Assembly: GCA_013393415.1 (NCBI GenBank)
Contig: JABXHI010000026.1
Span: 1-64,000 of the forward strand
Reading direction: 5' to 3'
DNA length: 64,000 nucleotides
Source: Micrococcaceae bacterium
Lineage (GTDB): Bacteria; Actinomycetota; Actinomycetes; Actinomycetales; Micrococcaceae
Both the position numbers and the translations under genes were made by a program. Under the pieces are notes generated by a model. It ran no database searches. It saw only the letters and a list, made by a program, of their open reading frames with translations, and was not told the DNA's origin. Numbering within the stretch: the first letter of the stretch is position 1; every line of letters begins with the position of its first letter. Shown piece by piece: positions 24,964 through 33,626 of this stretch.

Positions 24964-26724
24964 ATGACTGTTACCGATCAATTCCGACAGGCCCGCGATG
25001 TACTGCTGGCGCATCGCACCGATATTGAAACAGCCCGCGACAATTTCAGCTGGCCACGTTTCGAGCACTTCAATTTTGCGTTGGATTGGTTCGACCAGGT
25101 AGCTGCGACGGAGCAGCGGGCGAACCAAGACGTCTTGGTCATCCTCGAAGAGGATGGCACACGGTATTCGACCACGTATGCCGAGTTGTCAGCGCGCTCG
25201 TCACAAGTCGCCAATTGGCTTCGCGGTTTGGGGGTACAACGCGGGGACGGCATCATCGTGATGCTCGATAACCAATACGAGTTGTGGGAAACTATGCTCG
25301 CTGGTTTCAAACTGGGTGCGGTCCTTCTGCCAACCACGGTCATGCTGGCCCCTGAACAATTAGAGGAGCGTATCGCTCGCTCAGAGGCGTCATGGGTGGT
25401 CACCAACCCGGGCAACACCGCAAAATTCGACGACGTTCCGGGTGATTTTAGTGTGATCACGACATCAGCTGATCAGTTGCCAGACGATGCTGTCCACCCA
25501 CAGCACCTATACCTCGATTCGTTCGAGGCGCCAACGAAATTCGAGGTCACTGAAGCAACCCGGGCCGATGATACCGCCCTGATCTATTTCACTTCGGGGA
25601 CTACTTCGCGCTCCAAAATGGTTGCCCATACCCATACGTCCTATCCTGTGGGGCACTTGTCTACGGTGTACTGGATCGGATTAGAACCCGGCGATGTCCA
25701 TCTCAACGTTGCGTCCCCTGGTTGGGCCAAGCACGCATGGTCGAACTTCTTTGCTCCGCTGATCGGTGAGGCGACGATTTTCTTATACAACTATGCTCGC
25801 TTCAATGCCGAAAAACTGATGTCGGTCATGGATGCAGAAGGCGTCACGTCCATCTGTGCCCCTCCGACCGTATGGCGTATGCTCATCCAAGCTGACCTCA
25901 CCCAGATGGCCACACCTCCCCGGAAGGTATTGGCAGCCGGTGAGCCGCTCAACCCGGTCGTCATCGACGCGGTCAATACTGCCTGGAACGCTGACATCCG
26001 CGATGGCTTCGGACAAACAGAAACGACCTTGCAAATCGCAAATACGCCTGGCCAAGACGTCAAAGCTGGTTCCCTGGGACGTGTACTGCCTGGCTATCAA
26101 GTGGTTCTAATCGATCCTGCGACGGACGAACTTGTAGAAGGCCCGGGCGAAGGCGAAGTCTGTTTGACCATCGAGCCGCGCCCGGTGGGTTTGATGAAGG
26201 AATACCACAAGGATCCAGACAAGAACGACGCGGCGTTTTTCGGTGGTTACTATCGGACCGGTGACATCATGGAACGCGATGAAGACGGGGTGTTTACCTA
26301 TGTCGGCCGCGCTGATGATGTGTTCAAGGCTTCAGACTACAAACTGTCGCCTTTCGAGCTGGAATCGGCGATCATCGAACACCCAGGGGTCTCCGAGGCC
26401 GCTGTGGTCCCTTCCCCTGACCCAATCCGTCTAGCCGTTCCGAAAGCCTATGTGGTCCTTGCCGAAGGCTACGAACCTGATGCGGCAACTGCCAAAGACA
26501 TCTTTGCCTTTACCGATAGCAAACTGCCACCGTATGCAAAGATTCGCCGACTGGAATTCGCAGAACTGCCAAAGACGATTTCGGGCAAGATTCGCCGCGT
26601 TGAGCTGCGGAAAAAGGAAGCCGAATTCCATGGTGCAGATGGTGAGCTCACAGACCAGTCGCTGGCTGCACGCACCAGCACGGAAGGCTACGATCATGAG
26701 TTTTCAGCAGCTGACATGAAATAG
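24964..26724 (+). CDS. AMP-forming acyl-CoA ligase (paralogue of 13895 gene)
   Basis: A 586-residue ANL-superfamily enzyme. Motifs are YFTSGTTSRSKMVAHTHT, DGFGQTETT, YYRTGDIMERDEDGVF, FKASDYKLSPFELE and the catalytic Lys in LPKTISGKIRRVELR. It aligns along its whole length with the ligase at 13895. It sits between the beta-oxidation block and the valine/isobutyrate block, so isobutyrate, propionate or another short or branched acid is a plausible substrate, but this is inference. I set the start at ATG 24964 with AAGGAG just upstream; the frame stays open 30 nt further 5' without family similarity. Confidence 0.93.
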   Translation: MTVTDQFRQARDVLLAHRTDIETARDNFSWPRFEHFNFALDWFDQVAATEQRANQDVLVILEEDGTRYSTTYAELSARSSQVANWLRGLGVQRGDGIIVMLDNQYELWETMLAGFKLGAVLLPTTVMLAPEQLEERIARSEASWVVTNPGNTAKFDDVPGDFSVITTSADQLPDDAVHPQHLYLDSFEAPTKFEVTEATRADDTALIYFTSGTTSRSKMVAHTHTSYPVGHLSTVYWIGLEPGDVHLNVASPGWAKHAWSNFFAPLIGEATIFLYNYARFNAEKLMSVMDAEGVTSICAPPTVWRMLIQADLTQMATPPRKVLAAGEPLNPVVIDAVNTAWNADIRDGFGQTETTLQIANTPGQDVKAGSLGRVLPGYQVVLIDPATDELVEGPGEGEVCLTIEPRPVGLMKEYHKDPDKNDAAFFGGYYRTGDIMERDEDGVFTYVGRADDVFKASDYKLSPFELESAIIEHPGVSEAAVVPSPDPIRLAVPKAYVVLAEGYEPDAATAKDIFAFTDSKLPPYAKIRRLEFAELPKTISGKIRRVELRKKEAEFHGADGELTDQSLAARTSTEGYDHEFSAADMK

Positions 26725-26761
26725 TGCTGCGCTCAGGGTCGCGCTGACCACGCCGTACTTG

Positions 26762-26798
26762 CAGGCACCGGGAGTATCGCTTCCGGTGCCTGTTCTTG
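26762..26798 (+). terminator. Terminator after the acyl-CoA ligase gene
   Basis: CAGGCACCGG (26762-26771) pairs perfectly with CCGGTGCCTG (26783-26792) around an 11-nt loop, followed by TTCTTGT. It lies 38 nt after the stop codon. Confidence 0.75.
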
Positions 26799-26813
26799 TG
26801 TACCGCAAGCACC

Positions 26814-26860
26814 AAAAATGCCGGATAGGTCGGGGTATTCCCGACCCATCCGGCATTTTT
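26814..26860. terminator. Bidirectional terminator between convergent genes
   Basis: A 21-nt arm (26814-26834) pairs with 26840-26860 with one mismatch. The ends AAAAA and TTTTT provide T tracts in both directions. It would stop the plus-strand ligase and the minus-strand enoyl-CoA hydratase operon. Confidence 0.9.
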
Positions 26861-26888
26861 CGGAAGCGTTATGTGGCGCTATAGTCCG

Positions 26889-27662
26889 CTAGCGGTCTTT
26901 GAACTGAGCTTCACGTTTATTCGCGAACGCATCCATGCCTTCTTTTTGGTCTTCGAGAGCAAACAGTGCGTGGAACGTGCGACGCTCAAAGAGCAGACCC
27001 TGTTCAAGTGTCGTTTCGAACGCAGCGTCGACGGCCTCTTTCGCAATCATGACGACGGGTCGGGATTTGGCAGCGATGGTTTTGCCAACTTCCATCGCGG
27101 TGTCAAACACTTCGTCATCGGCGACCAGACGAGCCACCAGTCCCGCACGTTCGGCCTCTTCGCCACCAATCATGCGACCGGTCAACACGAGGTCCATGGC
27201 TTTCGCCTTCCCGATGGCGCGGGTGAGTCGCTGGGACCCGCCCATACCAGGGATGACACCCAGGTTGATTTCGGGTTGACCAAATTTGGTCTTCGGTCCG
27301 GCAATGATCATATCGGCGATCATCGCCAGTTCGCAGCCGCCTCCAAGAGCGTAACCGTTCACTGCCGCAATGATCGGCAAGCGAATATCACTCAGACGGT
27401 TCCAGTGTGAGAACCAGTCTGACTGTTGCATGTCGATATAGGATTTCTCGCTCATTTCCTTGATGTCTGCACCGGCGGCAAAAGCCTTTTCGCTCCCGGT
27501 CAGCACGATGGCCATCACGTTGGGATCATCTTGGAATGCTTCGGCGGCTTCGACCACGGCATACATCAGATCGGCATTCAGAGCGTTGAGAGCATCGGGA
27601 CGGTTGAGGCGAATCACGCCGACCCGATCGACAGTTTCGGTCAAAATAACTTGCTGAGACAC
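26889..27662 (-). CDS. Enoyl-CoA hydratase (crotonase family)
   Basis: A 257-residue crotonase-fold enzyme adding water to a 2-enoyl-CoA. The oxyanion-hole segments are KAFAAGADIKEM and NGYALGGGCELAMIADMIIAG. One catalytic Glu is expected in that region and the other in PEINLGVIPGMGGSQRL. In the valine route it would hydrate methacrylyl-CoA to 3-hydroxyisobutyryl-CoA, the substrate of the hydrolase encoded two genes upstream. It is last in the operon, 2 nt after mmsB, with a GTG start, and is followed by the terminator at 26814. Confidence 0.93.
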   Translation of the reverse strand: MSQQVILTETVDRVGVIRLNRPDALNALNADLMYAVVEAAEAFQDDPNVMAIVLTGSEKAFAAGADIKEMSEKSYIDMQQSDWFSHWNRLSDIRLPIIAAVNGYALGGGCELAMIADMIIAGPKTKFGQPEINLGVIPGMGGSQRLTRAIGKAKAMDLVLTGRMIGGEEAERAGLVARLVADDEVFDTAMEVGKTIAAKSRPVVMIAKEAVDAAFETTLEQGLLFERRTFHALFALEDQKEGMDAFANKREAQFKDR

Positions 27663-27664
27663 AG

Positions 27665-28543
27665 TTAGCCTTTCTGCTTTGTCGCAATGATGGCGGAAAA
27701 GTCTTTCCCCGAATTAGTCTCGGAGTTGAATTCAGTGTACGCGTGATAGGCCGCTAGCCCGAAGTCTGCCGGAGTGTTCGTCGACTCGATGGCAGCCTTT
27801 GCCAAGCCCAAGTCTTTTGCCATCAGACCGGTCGCAAAGCCAGGCCGATAGTCGTTGGACGAGGGCGAGGTTGGTACTGGGCCAGGAACCGGGCAGTTGG
27901 TTGTGACAGACCAAGATTGCGCAGCGGAGCTCGACATCACGTCGTAGAGCGTCTGATGGCTCAGCCCGAGGTTTTCTCCCAGACTGAATGCCTCTGCGGT
28001 GCCAATGGTGTTGATGGCCAGCGCCATGTTGTTGACCACCTTGGCGGCTTGACCCGTTCCTGAGGCACCGGTATGCACAATTTGACGACCCATGATTTCA
28101 AACAGCGGCTTTGCTTTGTCGAAAGACTCTTGGCTACCACCAACCATGAAAGTCAGTGTGCCGTTCTCAGCGCCGGTGGTACCACCGGAGACCGGAGCAT
28201 CCAGTGCAAGGTGCCCAGCTTCTTCGGCGAGATTAGCTGCTTCAACGGCGTCATCTACCGCGATGGTCGATGAGTCGATAAACAGCGTCCCGGCATCTGC
28301 ATTGGCCAACAGATCGTTCCGGTAGGCGTCCAGGACGTGTTTACCGGCCGGGAACATGGTGATGACCACGTCAGCACCTTTCACTGCTTCGCTTGCAGAA
28401 GATGCTACCGTCATGCCGTGTTCCGCGGCGGCCTGGGTTGCTGCTTCGACAATATCGAAGCATGTCATGTGGTATCCGGCATCTGCCAGATTTCGGGCCA
28501 TGTGGGAACCCATGTTCCCGAGACCAAGGAATGCAATATTCAT
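27665..28543 (-). CDS. mmsB: 3-hydroxyisobutyrate dehydrogenase
   Basis: A 292-residue beta-hydroxyacid dehydrogenase that oxidises 3-hydroxyisobutyrate to methylmalonate semialdehyde with NAD. The Rossmann start is FLGLGNMGSHMARNLADAGY. The substrate-binding segment is DAPVSGGTTGAENGTL, and the catalytic Lys is in GTGQAAKVVNNMA. The length and the neighbourhood of mmsA and the 3-hydroxyisobutyryl-CoA hydrolase make the mmsB assignment strong. AAGGA precedes the ATG, and it starts 13 nt after the hydrolase gene in the same operon. Confidence 0.95.
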   Translation of the reverse strand: MNIAFLGLGNMGSHMARNLADAGYHMTCFDIVEAATQAAAEHGMTVASSASEAVKGADVVITMFPAGKHVLDAYRNDLLANADAGTLFIDSSTIAVDDAVEAANLAEEAGHLALDAPVSGGTTGAENGTLTFMVGGSQESFDKAKPLFEIMGRQIVHTGASGTGQAAKVVNNMALAINTIGTAEAFSLGENLGLSHQTLYDVMSSSAAQSWSVTTNCPVPGPVPTSPSSNDYRPGFATGLMAKDLGLAKAAIESTNTPADFGLAAYHAYTEFNSETNSGKDFSAIIATKQKG

Positions 28544-28556
28544 GATGAGTCCTTAC

Positions 28557-29615
28557 CTAGTCGATGACGAGATCATCAATGCCGTCAACGGGGCCGAAAA
28601 ATGCTTGTACGGCTTCATCGGTGACATCAGTGAGCTGTGCCGGATTCCACTGCGGGTTCCGGTCTTTATCAATGAGTTGAGCACGGATACCTTCAGCCAA
28701 TTCGGTACCTGCGACAGCGTGCATGGTGGTACGCAAATCCTGTACCAGGGTTTCTGCCAGGCTGAGCTCTGCGGCACGACGTACGGCTTCCAGTGAGACT
28801 TTCAACGCCGTCGGTGAATGGCGCTGAAACGCTTTGAGCGCTTTTTGTGCCACCTCATTTTCCTGCGCCGCGACGGTCTGAACACCGGTAAGAATATCTT
28901 CTACCGTCTCGGCACCGAAAACTTCATCAATCCAGGTGGATTCATGTTCTAAGGCCGATTTTTGTGTCTCGTTGAATTCCGCAAGGATCGCATCCACTTG
29001 GTCAGGCCCGGTGATGGATTCAAGTCGCTGGACCAGTGCCTCAATACGCTCATCTGGGACCCGCACGTCTGCTAATCCGGCGTAGACGGCGTCTGCTCCG
29101 GAGGCTTGGCTGCCGGTGAGTGCCATATAGTTTCCGACTTTTCCGGGAGTATTGGCAAGGTAGTAGACCCCACCAACGTCTGGGCTGAAGCCGATGCCGA
29201 CTTCTGGCATCCCCAACTTGGTGGAATCTGTCACCACGCGATGTGAGCCTGGCACCGAGACGCCAACTCCCCCGCCCAGGACTAGTCCATTCATGATGGC
29301 GATATATGGCTTGGGGTACTCGTAGATGCGGTGATTGAGGATGTATTCTTCGCGGAAGAATGGTGCAGCACCGGCCAAATCATTCTCGGCGGCGCTTTTG
29401 TGCAGGGTCACGACATCGCCGCCGGAACATAGGCCCCGGTCGCCGGAGCCGCGGATCAGCACGGCGTGGACCTCGTCGTTGTTCTCAAACTCGGTCAGTG
29501 CGTCATCCAACAGAGTGATCATGTTGTGAGAGAGCGCATTAACCGCCTTTGGGCGGTTGAGCGTAATAACGCCCAAACCGCCCTGAACGGATGTCAGAAG
29601 TTCAGATTGTGACAT
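28557..29615 (-). CDS. 3-hydroxyisobutyryl-CoA hydrolase (HIBCH-like)
   Basis: A 352-residue crotonase-superfamily protein, longer than typical hydratases as is usual for 3-hydroxyisobutyryl-CoA hydrolases. It contains DRGLCSGGDVVTLH, NGLVLGGGVGVSVPGSHRVVT and PEVGIGFSPDVGGVYYL, and then a C-terminal region (about 230-330) matching ECH_2. It releases free 3-hydroxyisobutyrate from its CoA ester during valine breakdown, supplying MmsB. AAGGAC precedes the ATG; it follows mmsA by 7 nt. Confidence 0.93.
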   Translation of the reverse strand: MSQSELLTSVQGGLGVITLNRPKAVNALSHNMITLLDDALTEFENNDEVHAVLIRGSGDRGLCSGGDVVTLHKSAAENDLAGAAPFFREEYILNHRIYEYPKPYIAIMNGLVLGGGVGVSVPGSHRVVTDSTKLGMPEVGIGFSPDVGGVYYLANTPGKVGNYMALTGSQASGADAVYAGLADVRVPDERIEALVQRLESITGPDQVDAILAEFNETQKSALEHESTWIDEVFGAETVEDILTGVQTVAAQENEVAQKALKAFQRHSPTALKVSLEAVRRAAELSLAETLVQDLRTTMHAVAGTELAEGIRAQLIDKDRNPQWNPAQLTDVTDEAVQAFFGPVDGIDDLVID

Positions 29616-29622
29616 GGTGTCC

Positions 29623-31119
29623 TTACTGCAGTGGCATAACGAAACTGGCGTCTTCTTTGATGCCGGATGGCCAGCGTGACGTTACGCTCTTGGTCTTGGT
29701 AACGAATTTGAACGCGTCGGCACCGTGCTGGTTCAGGTCGCCGAATCCAGATGCCTTCCAGCCACCAAAGGTGTAGTAAGCGATGGGGACGGGAATCGGC
29801 ACATTGACGCCGACCATACCGACTTGGACACGGCGGGTGAATTCTCTCGCGGTGTCGCCGTCGCGCGTGAAGATCGCTACGCCATTGCCATATTCATGTT
29901 CGGATGGCAGTGCTAGGGCCTCTTCGAAGTCGTCTGCACGAACAATCGTGAGCACCGGACCGAAGATCTCGTCGAGGTAGATCGACATGTCTTTGGTGAC
30001 CTTATCGAAGATTGTTGCCCCAACGTAGAAACCGTTCTCGTGGCCATCGATTTTCACACCGCGACCATCCAGGACGAGTTCTGCGCCTTCTTTCACACCC
30101 GCTTCGATAGCGGCTTCAATGCGCGCCTTCGCTTCTGCGGTGACAACAGGGCCGAAGTCAGAGGATGGATCCAGCGAGGGGCCGACTTTGAGGTCCTTGG
30201 CTTTCTCGAACACTTTGGCGACGAGTGCGTCAGCGGTTTCTTTTCCAACTGGCACGGCGACAGACAGGGCCATGCACCGTTCTCCGGCCGCACCGAAGGC
30301 AGCACCGATGAGCGCATCTGCAGCTTGGTCCAAGTCGGCGTCGGGCATGATGATGGCGTGGTTCTTGGCACCGCCAAAGCACTGTGCACGTTTCCCGTTT
30401 GCCGCAGCGGTAGTGTAGATCGACTGGGCAATCGGTGTGGAGCCAACGAATCCGACACCCTCCACTGCTGGGTGGTCCAACAGTGCATCCACGGCGGCCT
30501 TATCGCCATTGACAACCTGGAATACGCCGTCAGGCATGCCGGCTTGTTTGAACAGGTCGGCCAACATCAGTGGAACCGATGGGTCCCGCTCTGAAGGTTT
30601 GAGAATGAAGGCGTTTCCAGCGGCCAGGGCAGGTCCGGCCTGCCACAGCGGAATCATGGCTGGGAAGTTGAACGGTGAAATGCCTGCCATGACGCCCAAC
30701 GGCTGGCGCATGGAGTAGGTGTCGATGCCGGTACCGGATTGATCCGAGAATTCGCCTTTCATCAAGTGTGGTGCACCCATGCAAAATTCGACAACTTCCA
30801 GGCCACGCTGGACATCGCCTTTGGCATCGTCAAACGTTTTGCCGTGTTCGTTCGACAAAGCAGTTGCCAGCTCGTCCATGTTTTCGTGCGCCAGGTCGAC
30901 GAATCGACCCAAGATGCGTGCACGGCGCTGAGCGTTCAGGCCGGCCCAACCAACCTGGGCTTTGACTGCCACTTCCACGGCGTTGTTGACTTCTTCGAGT
31001 GAGGCGAGTGGTACCTGTGCTGCAACTTCACCGACTGCAGGATGGAAGACATCTGCAAAGCGGCCCGAAGTACCTTCAACGCCAGCTCCGTTAATGAAAT
31101 GCGTAAGAGTCTGTGTCAT
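29623..31119 (-). CDS. mmsA: CoA-acylating methylmalonate-semialdehyde dehydrogenase
   Basis: A 498-residue ALDH-superfamily enzyme that converts methylmalonate semialdehyde with NAD and CoA to propionyl-CoA, releasing CO2. The nucleophile Cys is in GERCMALSVAVPVG. Family-typical segments are ISPFNFPAMIPLW, FVGSTPIAQSIY, KNHAIIMPDADLD and the C-terminal TFGGWKASGFGDLNQHG. It heads the valine/isobutyrate operon. I chose ATG 31119, which has GAAGGGAC upstream, over a frame start 42 nt further 5'. The product feeds propionyl-CoA carboxylation, for which a carboxylase is encoded at the right end of the window. Confidence 0.95.
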   Translation of the reverse strand: MTQTLTHFINGAGVEGTSGRFADVFHPAVGEVAAQVPLASLEEVNNAVEVAVKAQVGWAGLNAQRRARILGRFVDLAHENMDELATALSNEHGKTFDDAKGDVQRGLEVVEFCMGAPHLMKGEFSDQSGTGIDTYSMRQPLGVMAGISPFNFPAMIPLWQAGPALAAGNAFILKPSERDPSVPLMLADLFKQAGMPDGVFQVVNGDKAAVDALLDHPAVEGVGFVGSTPIAQSIYTTAAANGKRAQCFGGAKNHAIIMPDADLDQAADALIGAAFGAAGERCMALSVAVPVGKETADALVAKVFEKAKDLKVGPSLDPSSDFGPVVTAEAKARIEAAIEAGVKEGAELVLDGRGVKIDGHENGFYVGATIFDKVTKDMSIYLDEIFGPVLTIVRADDFEEALALPSEHEYGNGVAIFTRDGDTAREFTRRVQVGMVGVNVPIPVPIAYYTFGGWKASGFGDLNQHGADAFKFVTKTKSVTSRWPSGIKEDASFVMPLQ

Positions 31120-31374
31120 CTTGTCCCTTCCGACATGACCCGAACCGCAGGAAAATCCCACGGTTCAGCAATAATGGTGGTGTCACAGTGAGGGAATATT
31201 CACTGCAACGCTTCCTGCCCAATATGCCAGCTTAATGGTGGTCTTGGCCACACTTTAGGACAATACTCTGCTAACAAATACCTCACAGCTCGTGTGCATA
31301 TACGCACAGTGGGAGGATCTACGCTGTGCGTCAAATACGAGGCCGAATATTTTGGTCGAGCCTAGACTAAGGGC
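31120..31374. promoter_or_regulatory. Divergent promoter region of mmsA operon and methyltransferase gene
   Basis: A gene-free 255-nt stretch. It contains CAGTGA-8-TCACTG (31186-31205) and TGTGC-6-GCACA (31293-31308) inverted repeats, candidate operators for the mmsA operon. TAGACT at 31363-31368 ends 6 nt before the plus-strand ATG at 31375 and looks like the -10 of a leaderless transcript. Confidence 0.5.
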
Positions 31375-32061
31375 ATGTCCAACGATGGTTTTCTCCCCAC
31401 ACCAGATTCTGCCCGTGCATTCTCTCTTTCCCCCACGCCGAAGCACACGCCGGAAAAGGAGCTGAATGCTTGGCGGGCGGCAATGCAAGATCCAACACAT
31501 TCCCAACGCTACGCACAACGTTGGGAGCGCATGGAAGCTGAAGGCTTCGACATTGACGGCGAGGCCAGAGCGATCGATGCGATCGCACAACGCGAGTCGA
31601 CAATTCTCGATGCCGGTTCGGGCAACGGCCGTCTGGCAGGCTACCTCGCTCACGCAGGCCACAATGTGATGGGCATCGACTTGGACCCGCACCTCGTGGA
31701 GGTGGCCAATACGAAATACCCTCAAGCGCATTTCGAGGTGGCAGATCTGGCAGACTTTGCCCTGGATGACAGCGCCGGTGGTCTCAAACGCTTCGACATC
31801 ATAGTCTCGGCCGGCAACGTACAGACGTTTCTTGCCGAGTGGGAGCGCGTGCCCGCGTTGAAAAATGTTGCCAAACACATGCACGCTGCTTCACGGTTTC
31901 TCACCGGGTTTCAGCTAGCCCGAGGCTATTCACATCAGCAGTTTTCCCAAGACGCGGAGGTCGCCGGCTTGGAAGTATTCCAGCGCTTTGGCACCTGGCA
32001 GTTTGAGCCGTTTGTTGAAGATGGCGAATTCTTGCTCGCGGTGTTGCGTCTCAAATCCTAG
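31375..32061 (+). CDS. Class I SAM-dependent methyltransferase
   Basis: A 228-residue methyltransferase. Motif I is ILDAGSGNGRLAGYL (about residues 81-95), followed by the acidic MGIDLDPHLVEVA and a motif containing FDIIVSAGNVQTF. About 75 residues precede motif I, including ELNAWRAAMQDPTHSQRYAQRWERM, typical of a family of uncharacterised actinobacterial methyltransferases. The substrate is unknown. It has no Shine-Dalgarno at a useful distance; TAGACT plus 6 nt suggests a leaderless mRNA. The MFS gene follows after 9 nt, so the two form an operon. Confidence 0.85.
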   Translation: MSNDGFLPTPDSARAFSLSPTPKHTPEKELNAWRAAMQDPTHSQRYAQRWERMEAEGFDIDGEARAIDAIAQRESTILDAGSGNGRLAGYLAHAGHNVMGIDLDPHLVEVANTKYPQAHFEVADLADFALDDSAGGLKRFDIIVSAGNVQTFLAEWERVPALKNVAKHMHAASRFLTGFQLARGYSHQQFSQDAEVAGLEVFQRFGTWQFEPFVEDGEFLLAVLRLKS

Positions 32062-32070
32062 GGACGCGCT

Positions 32071-33249
32071 ATGACCGTATCCGGTGCTGCACAGTCACCC
32101 GAGGAGCAACGCACGCTTACTCCAGCACTACTCGGTGTGATGTGGATAGCGCTCTTTGGGTTTGGCACGTTCTTCCTGAATTACGCCACGCTGGTCACGG
32201 CCGGACAACATATGGGACTGACCAGCGTCACCGCTGGTGCAGTGCTGACAATCATGATGATTGCGGTCGTGGTCGTGCAACCATTGGCGCCGTTACTCAA
32301 CAGCCGTCTTGGACCGCGGCTGGTGTTCTGTACCGCGCTGGGGCTGCAGGCGATCGGCAACTTATTCAACGTCATGACGGGCTATCCGCTCGCGACGTTG
32401 TTGATCGGAAGCATTGTGGGCGGTCTGGGGTTCGGCATCCTGGTGGTCATTGGGACTGCGGTCGTCCCCTCGACCGTCGAACCGAGGCGGCTGGGCAGAG
32501 CCCTTGGTTTCTTCGGCGCAACCACGGCAACGGCTACCGCCATTGGCGCGCCGGTGGGATTGTGGTTGCTCAATACTTTGCCGACCATTGGTTTCCGGTT
32601 GCTGAGTTTTGGACTGGTCTTGCTGGCGCTACCGGCAATATTGGCATTACCAAGACGACAACGCGCATCGACGAGTTCATCGACGCAAGGCAACGGTTCA
32701 CCACAACCTAAGACGCGCACACGCGTGGTGGGTTTGAGCATGGTGCTGTTTCCGGTCGCCATAGCACTCACAGTCTTTGGCGTGGTCCTTGCATTCGGCC
32801 CGGGGATCCCTGAGGTTTCTGCGGTGGCGTATATCGTGAGCATGCAAGTCTTCGCCATTGTCGGTCGCTTTCTTGCAAGTGCTTCGTTGGATCGGTATTC
32901 GGCGGTAACGGTCATGATCATCGGCATTATCACGGTCTTGACCGGTCTGATCCTGACTGCCGTGTTGTCTGCTGGCTGGGGGCTGATGCTCACGATGATG
33001 GTGCTGGGGTTCGGTATCGGCACTGTTCAGGCATCGAGTCTCTTACTGTGCTTCGAGCAAGCCGGCAGCGCAAACCGTGGCAGCGTGGCGTGGAATATGA
33101 CCTTCGATATTGGTCTCGGCTTCGCGGGGGTCGTCGGTGGGCTTGGATTTACCCATTGGGGCCCCACAACCACTTTTATGGTCTGTGCTGCACTACTGGC
33201 CTTGACCGGCGTCATGTTTGCTCTCTATATTCGCACCCGAAAATCGTAG
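32071..33249 (+). CDS. MFS transporter
   Basis: A 392-residue Major Facilitator Superfamily permease with about 12 hydrophobic segments in two halves separated by a polar loop near residues 200-220 (RRQRASTSSSTQGNGSPQ). The loop after helix 2 has LNSRLGPRLVF in the position of the MFS signature. The cargo cannot be inferred; an exporter of drug- or cyanate-type compounds is typical of this subgroup. Co-transcription with a methyltransferase raises the possibility that the pair modifies and exports one compound. Confidence 0.85.
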   Translation: MTVSGAAQSPEEQRTLTPALLGVMWIALFGFGTFFLNYATLVTAGQHMGLTSVTAGAVLTIMMIAVVVVQPLAPLLNSRLGPRLVFCTALGLQAIGNLFNVMTGYPLATLLIGSIVGGLGFGILVVIGTAVVPSTVEPRRLGRALGFFGATTATATAIGAPVGLWLLNTLPTIGFRLLSFGLVLLALPAILALPRRQRASTSSSTQGNGSPQPKTRTRVVGLSMVLFPVAIALTVFGVVLAFGPGIPEVSAVAYIVSMQVFAIVGRFLASASLDRYSAVTVMIIGIITVLTGLILTAVLSAGWGLMLTMMVLGFGIGTVQASSLLLCFEQAGSANRGSVAWNMTFDIGLGFAGVVGGLGFTHWGPTTTFMVCAALLALTGVMFALYIRTRKS

Positions 33250-33429
33250 TGCATGAGATCATCCGCGGCAGCTACGTCTTTGATAGCCTCGTGGTATTGG
33301 TGGCCGGTATGATCGTGGATTGATGATGTCCATCGGCTGCAACGTCAGCATTATCAAACCGAACATATCGCCGCTTCGAGCGAGGAAACCCCTCAACGAC
33401 ACCGCACACATCGATGTAGGAGTGATTTC

Positions 33430-33561
33430 ATGACTACAGTTCTTTTGACCGGCTATATTCTCATGTGGCCCGTGCTCGTGGCGATCATTGCGTACGTGAT
33501 TGCTCACGGTTTCATCAAAGATTTGAAGAGGGCTCGCGACGAAGGCGATAGCGTGGTCTAA
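33430..33561 (+). CDS. Putative transporter small subunit (43 aa)
   Basis: A 43-residue protein with one membrane helix (about residues 7-27, containing LMWPVLVAIIAYVI) and a cytosolic basic tail FIKDLKRARDEGDSVV. The WP in the helix and the KD-x-x-RARxEG tail match a family of tiny proteins known in actinobacteria as putative transporter small subunits, which usually accompany a sodium:solute symporter. AGGAGTG precedes the ATG. Here no symporter is adjacent: the upstream gene is an MFS permease 180 nt away, and an insertion sequence begins 28 nt downstream. Removing the IS brings in the yibE/F terminator, not a symporter, so the partner was not displaced by it. Confidence 0.7.
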   Translation: MTTVLLTGYILMWPVLVAIIAYVIAHGFIKDLKRARDEGDSVV

Positions 33562-33581
33562 CGGTTAGGCCACTTCTTGGA

Positions 33582-33589
33582 CCAACAGA
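33582..33589 (+). repeat. Target-site duplication, left copy (CCAACAGA)
   Basis: An 8-bp direct repeat flanking the insertion sequence, identical to 34892-34899. Eight bp is the usual duplication size of the IS256/IS1249 group. Confidence 0.85.
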
Positions 33590-33617
33590 GGGTTAATGGA
33601 CAAAACGTGTGCTTTTT
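33590..33617 (+). repeat. Left terminal inverted repeat of the IS
   Basis: Begins GGGTTAATGGACAAAACG; differs from the right end at positions 3 and 8 only within 28 nt. Confidence 0.9.
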
Positions 33618-33626
33618 TACGGCGTG

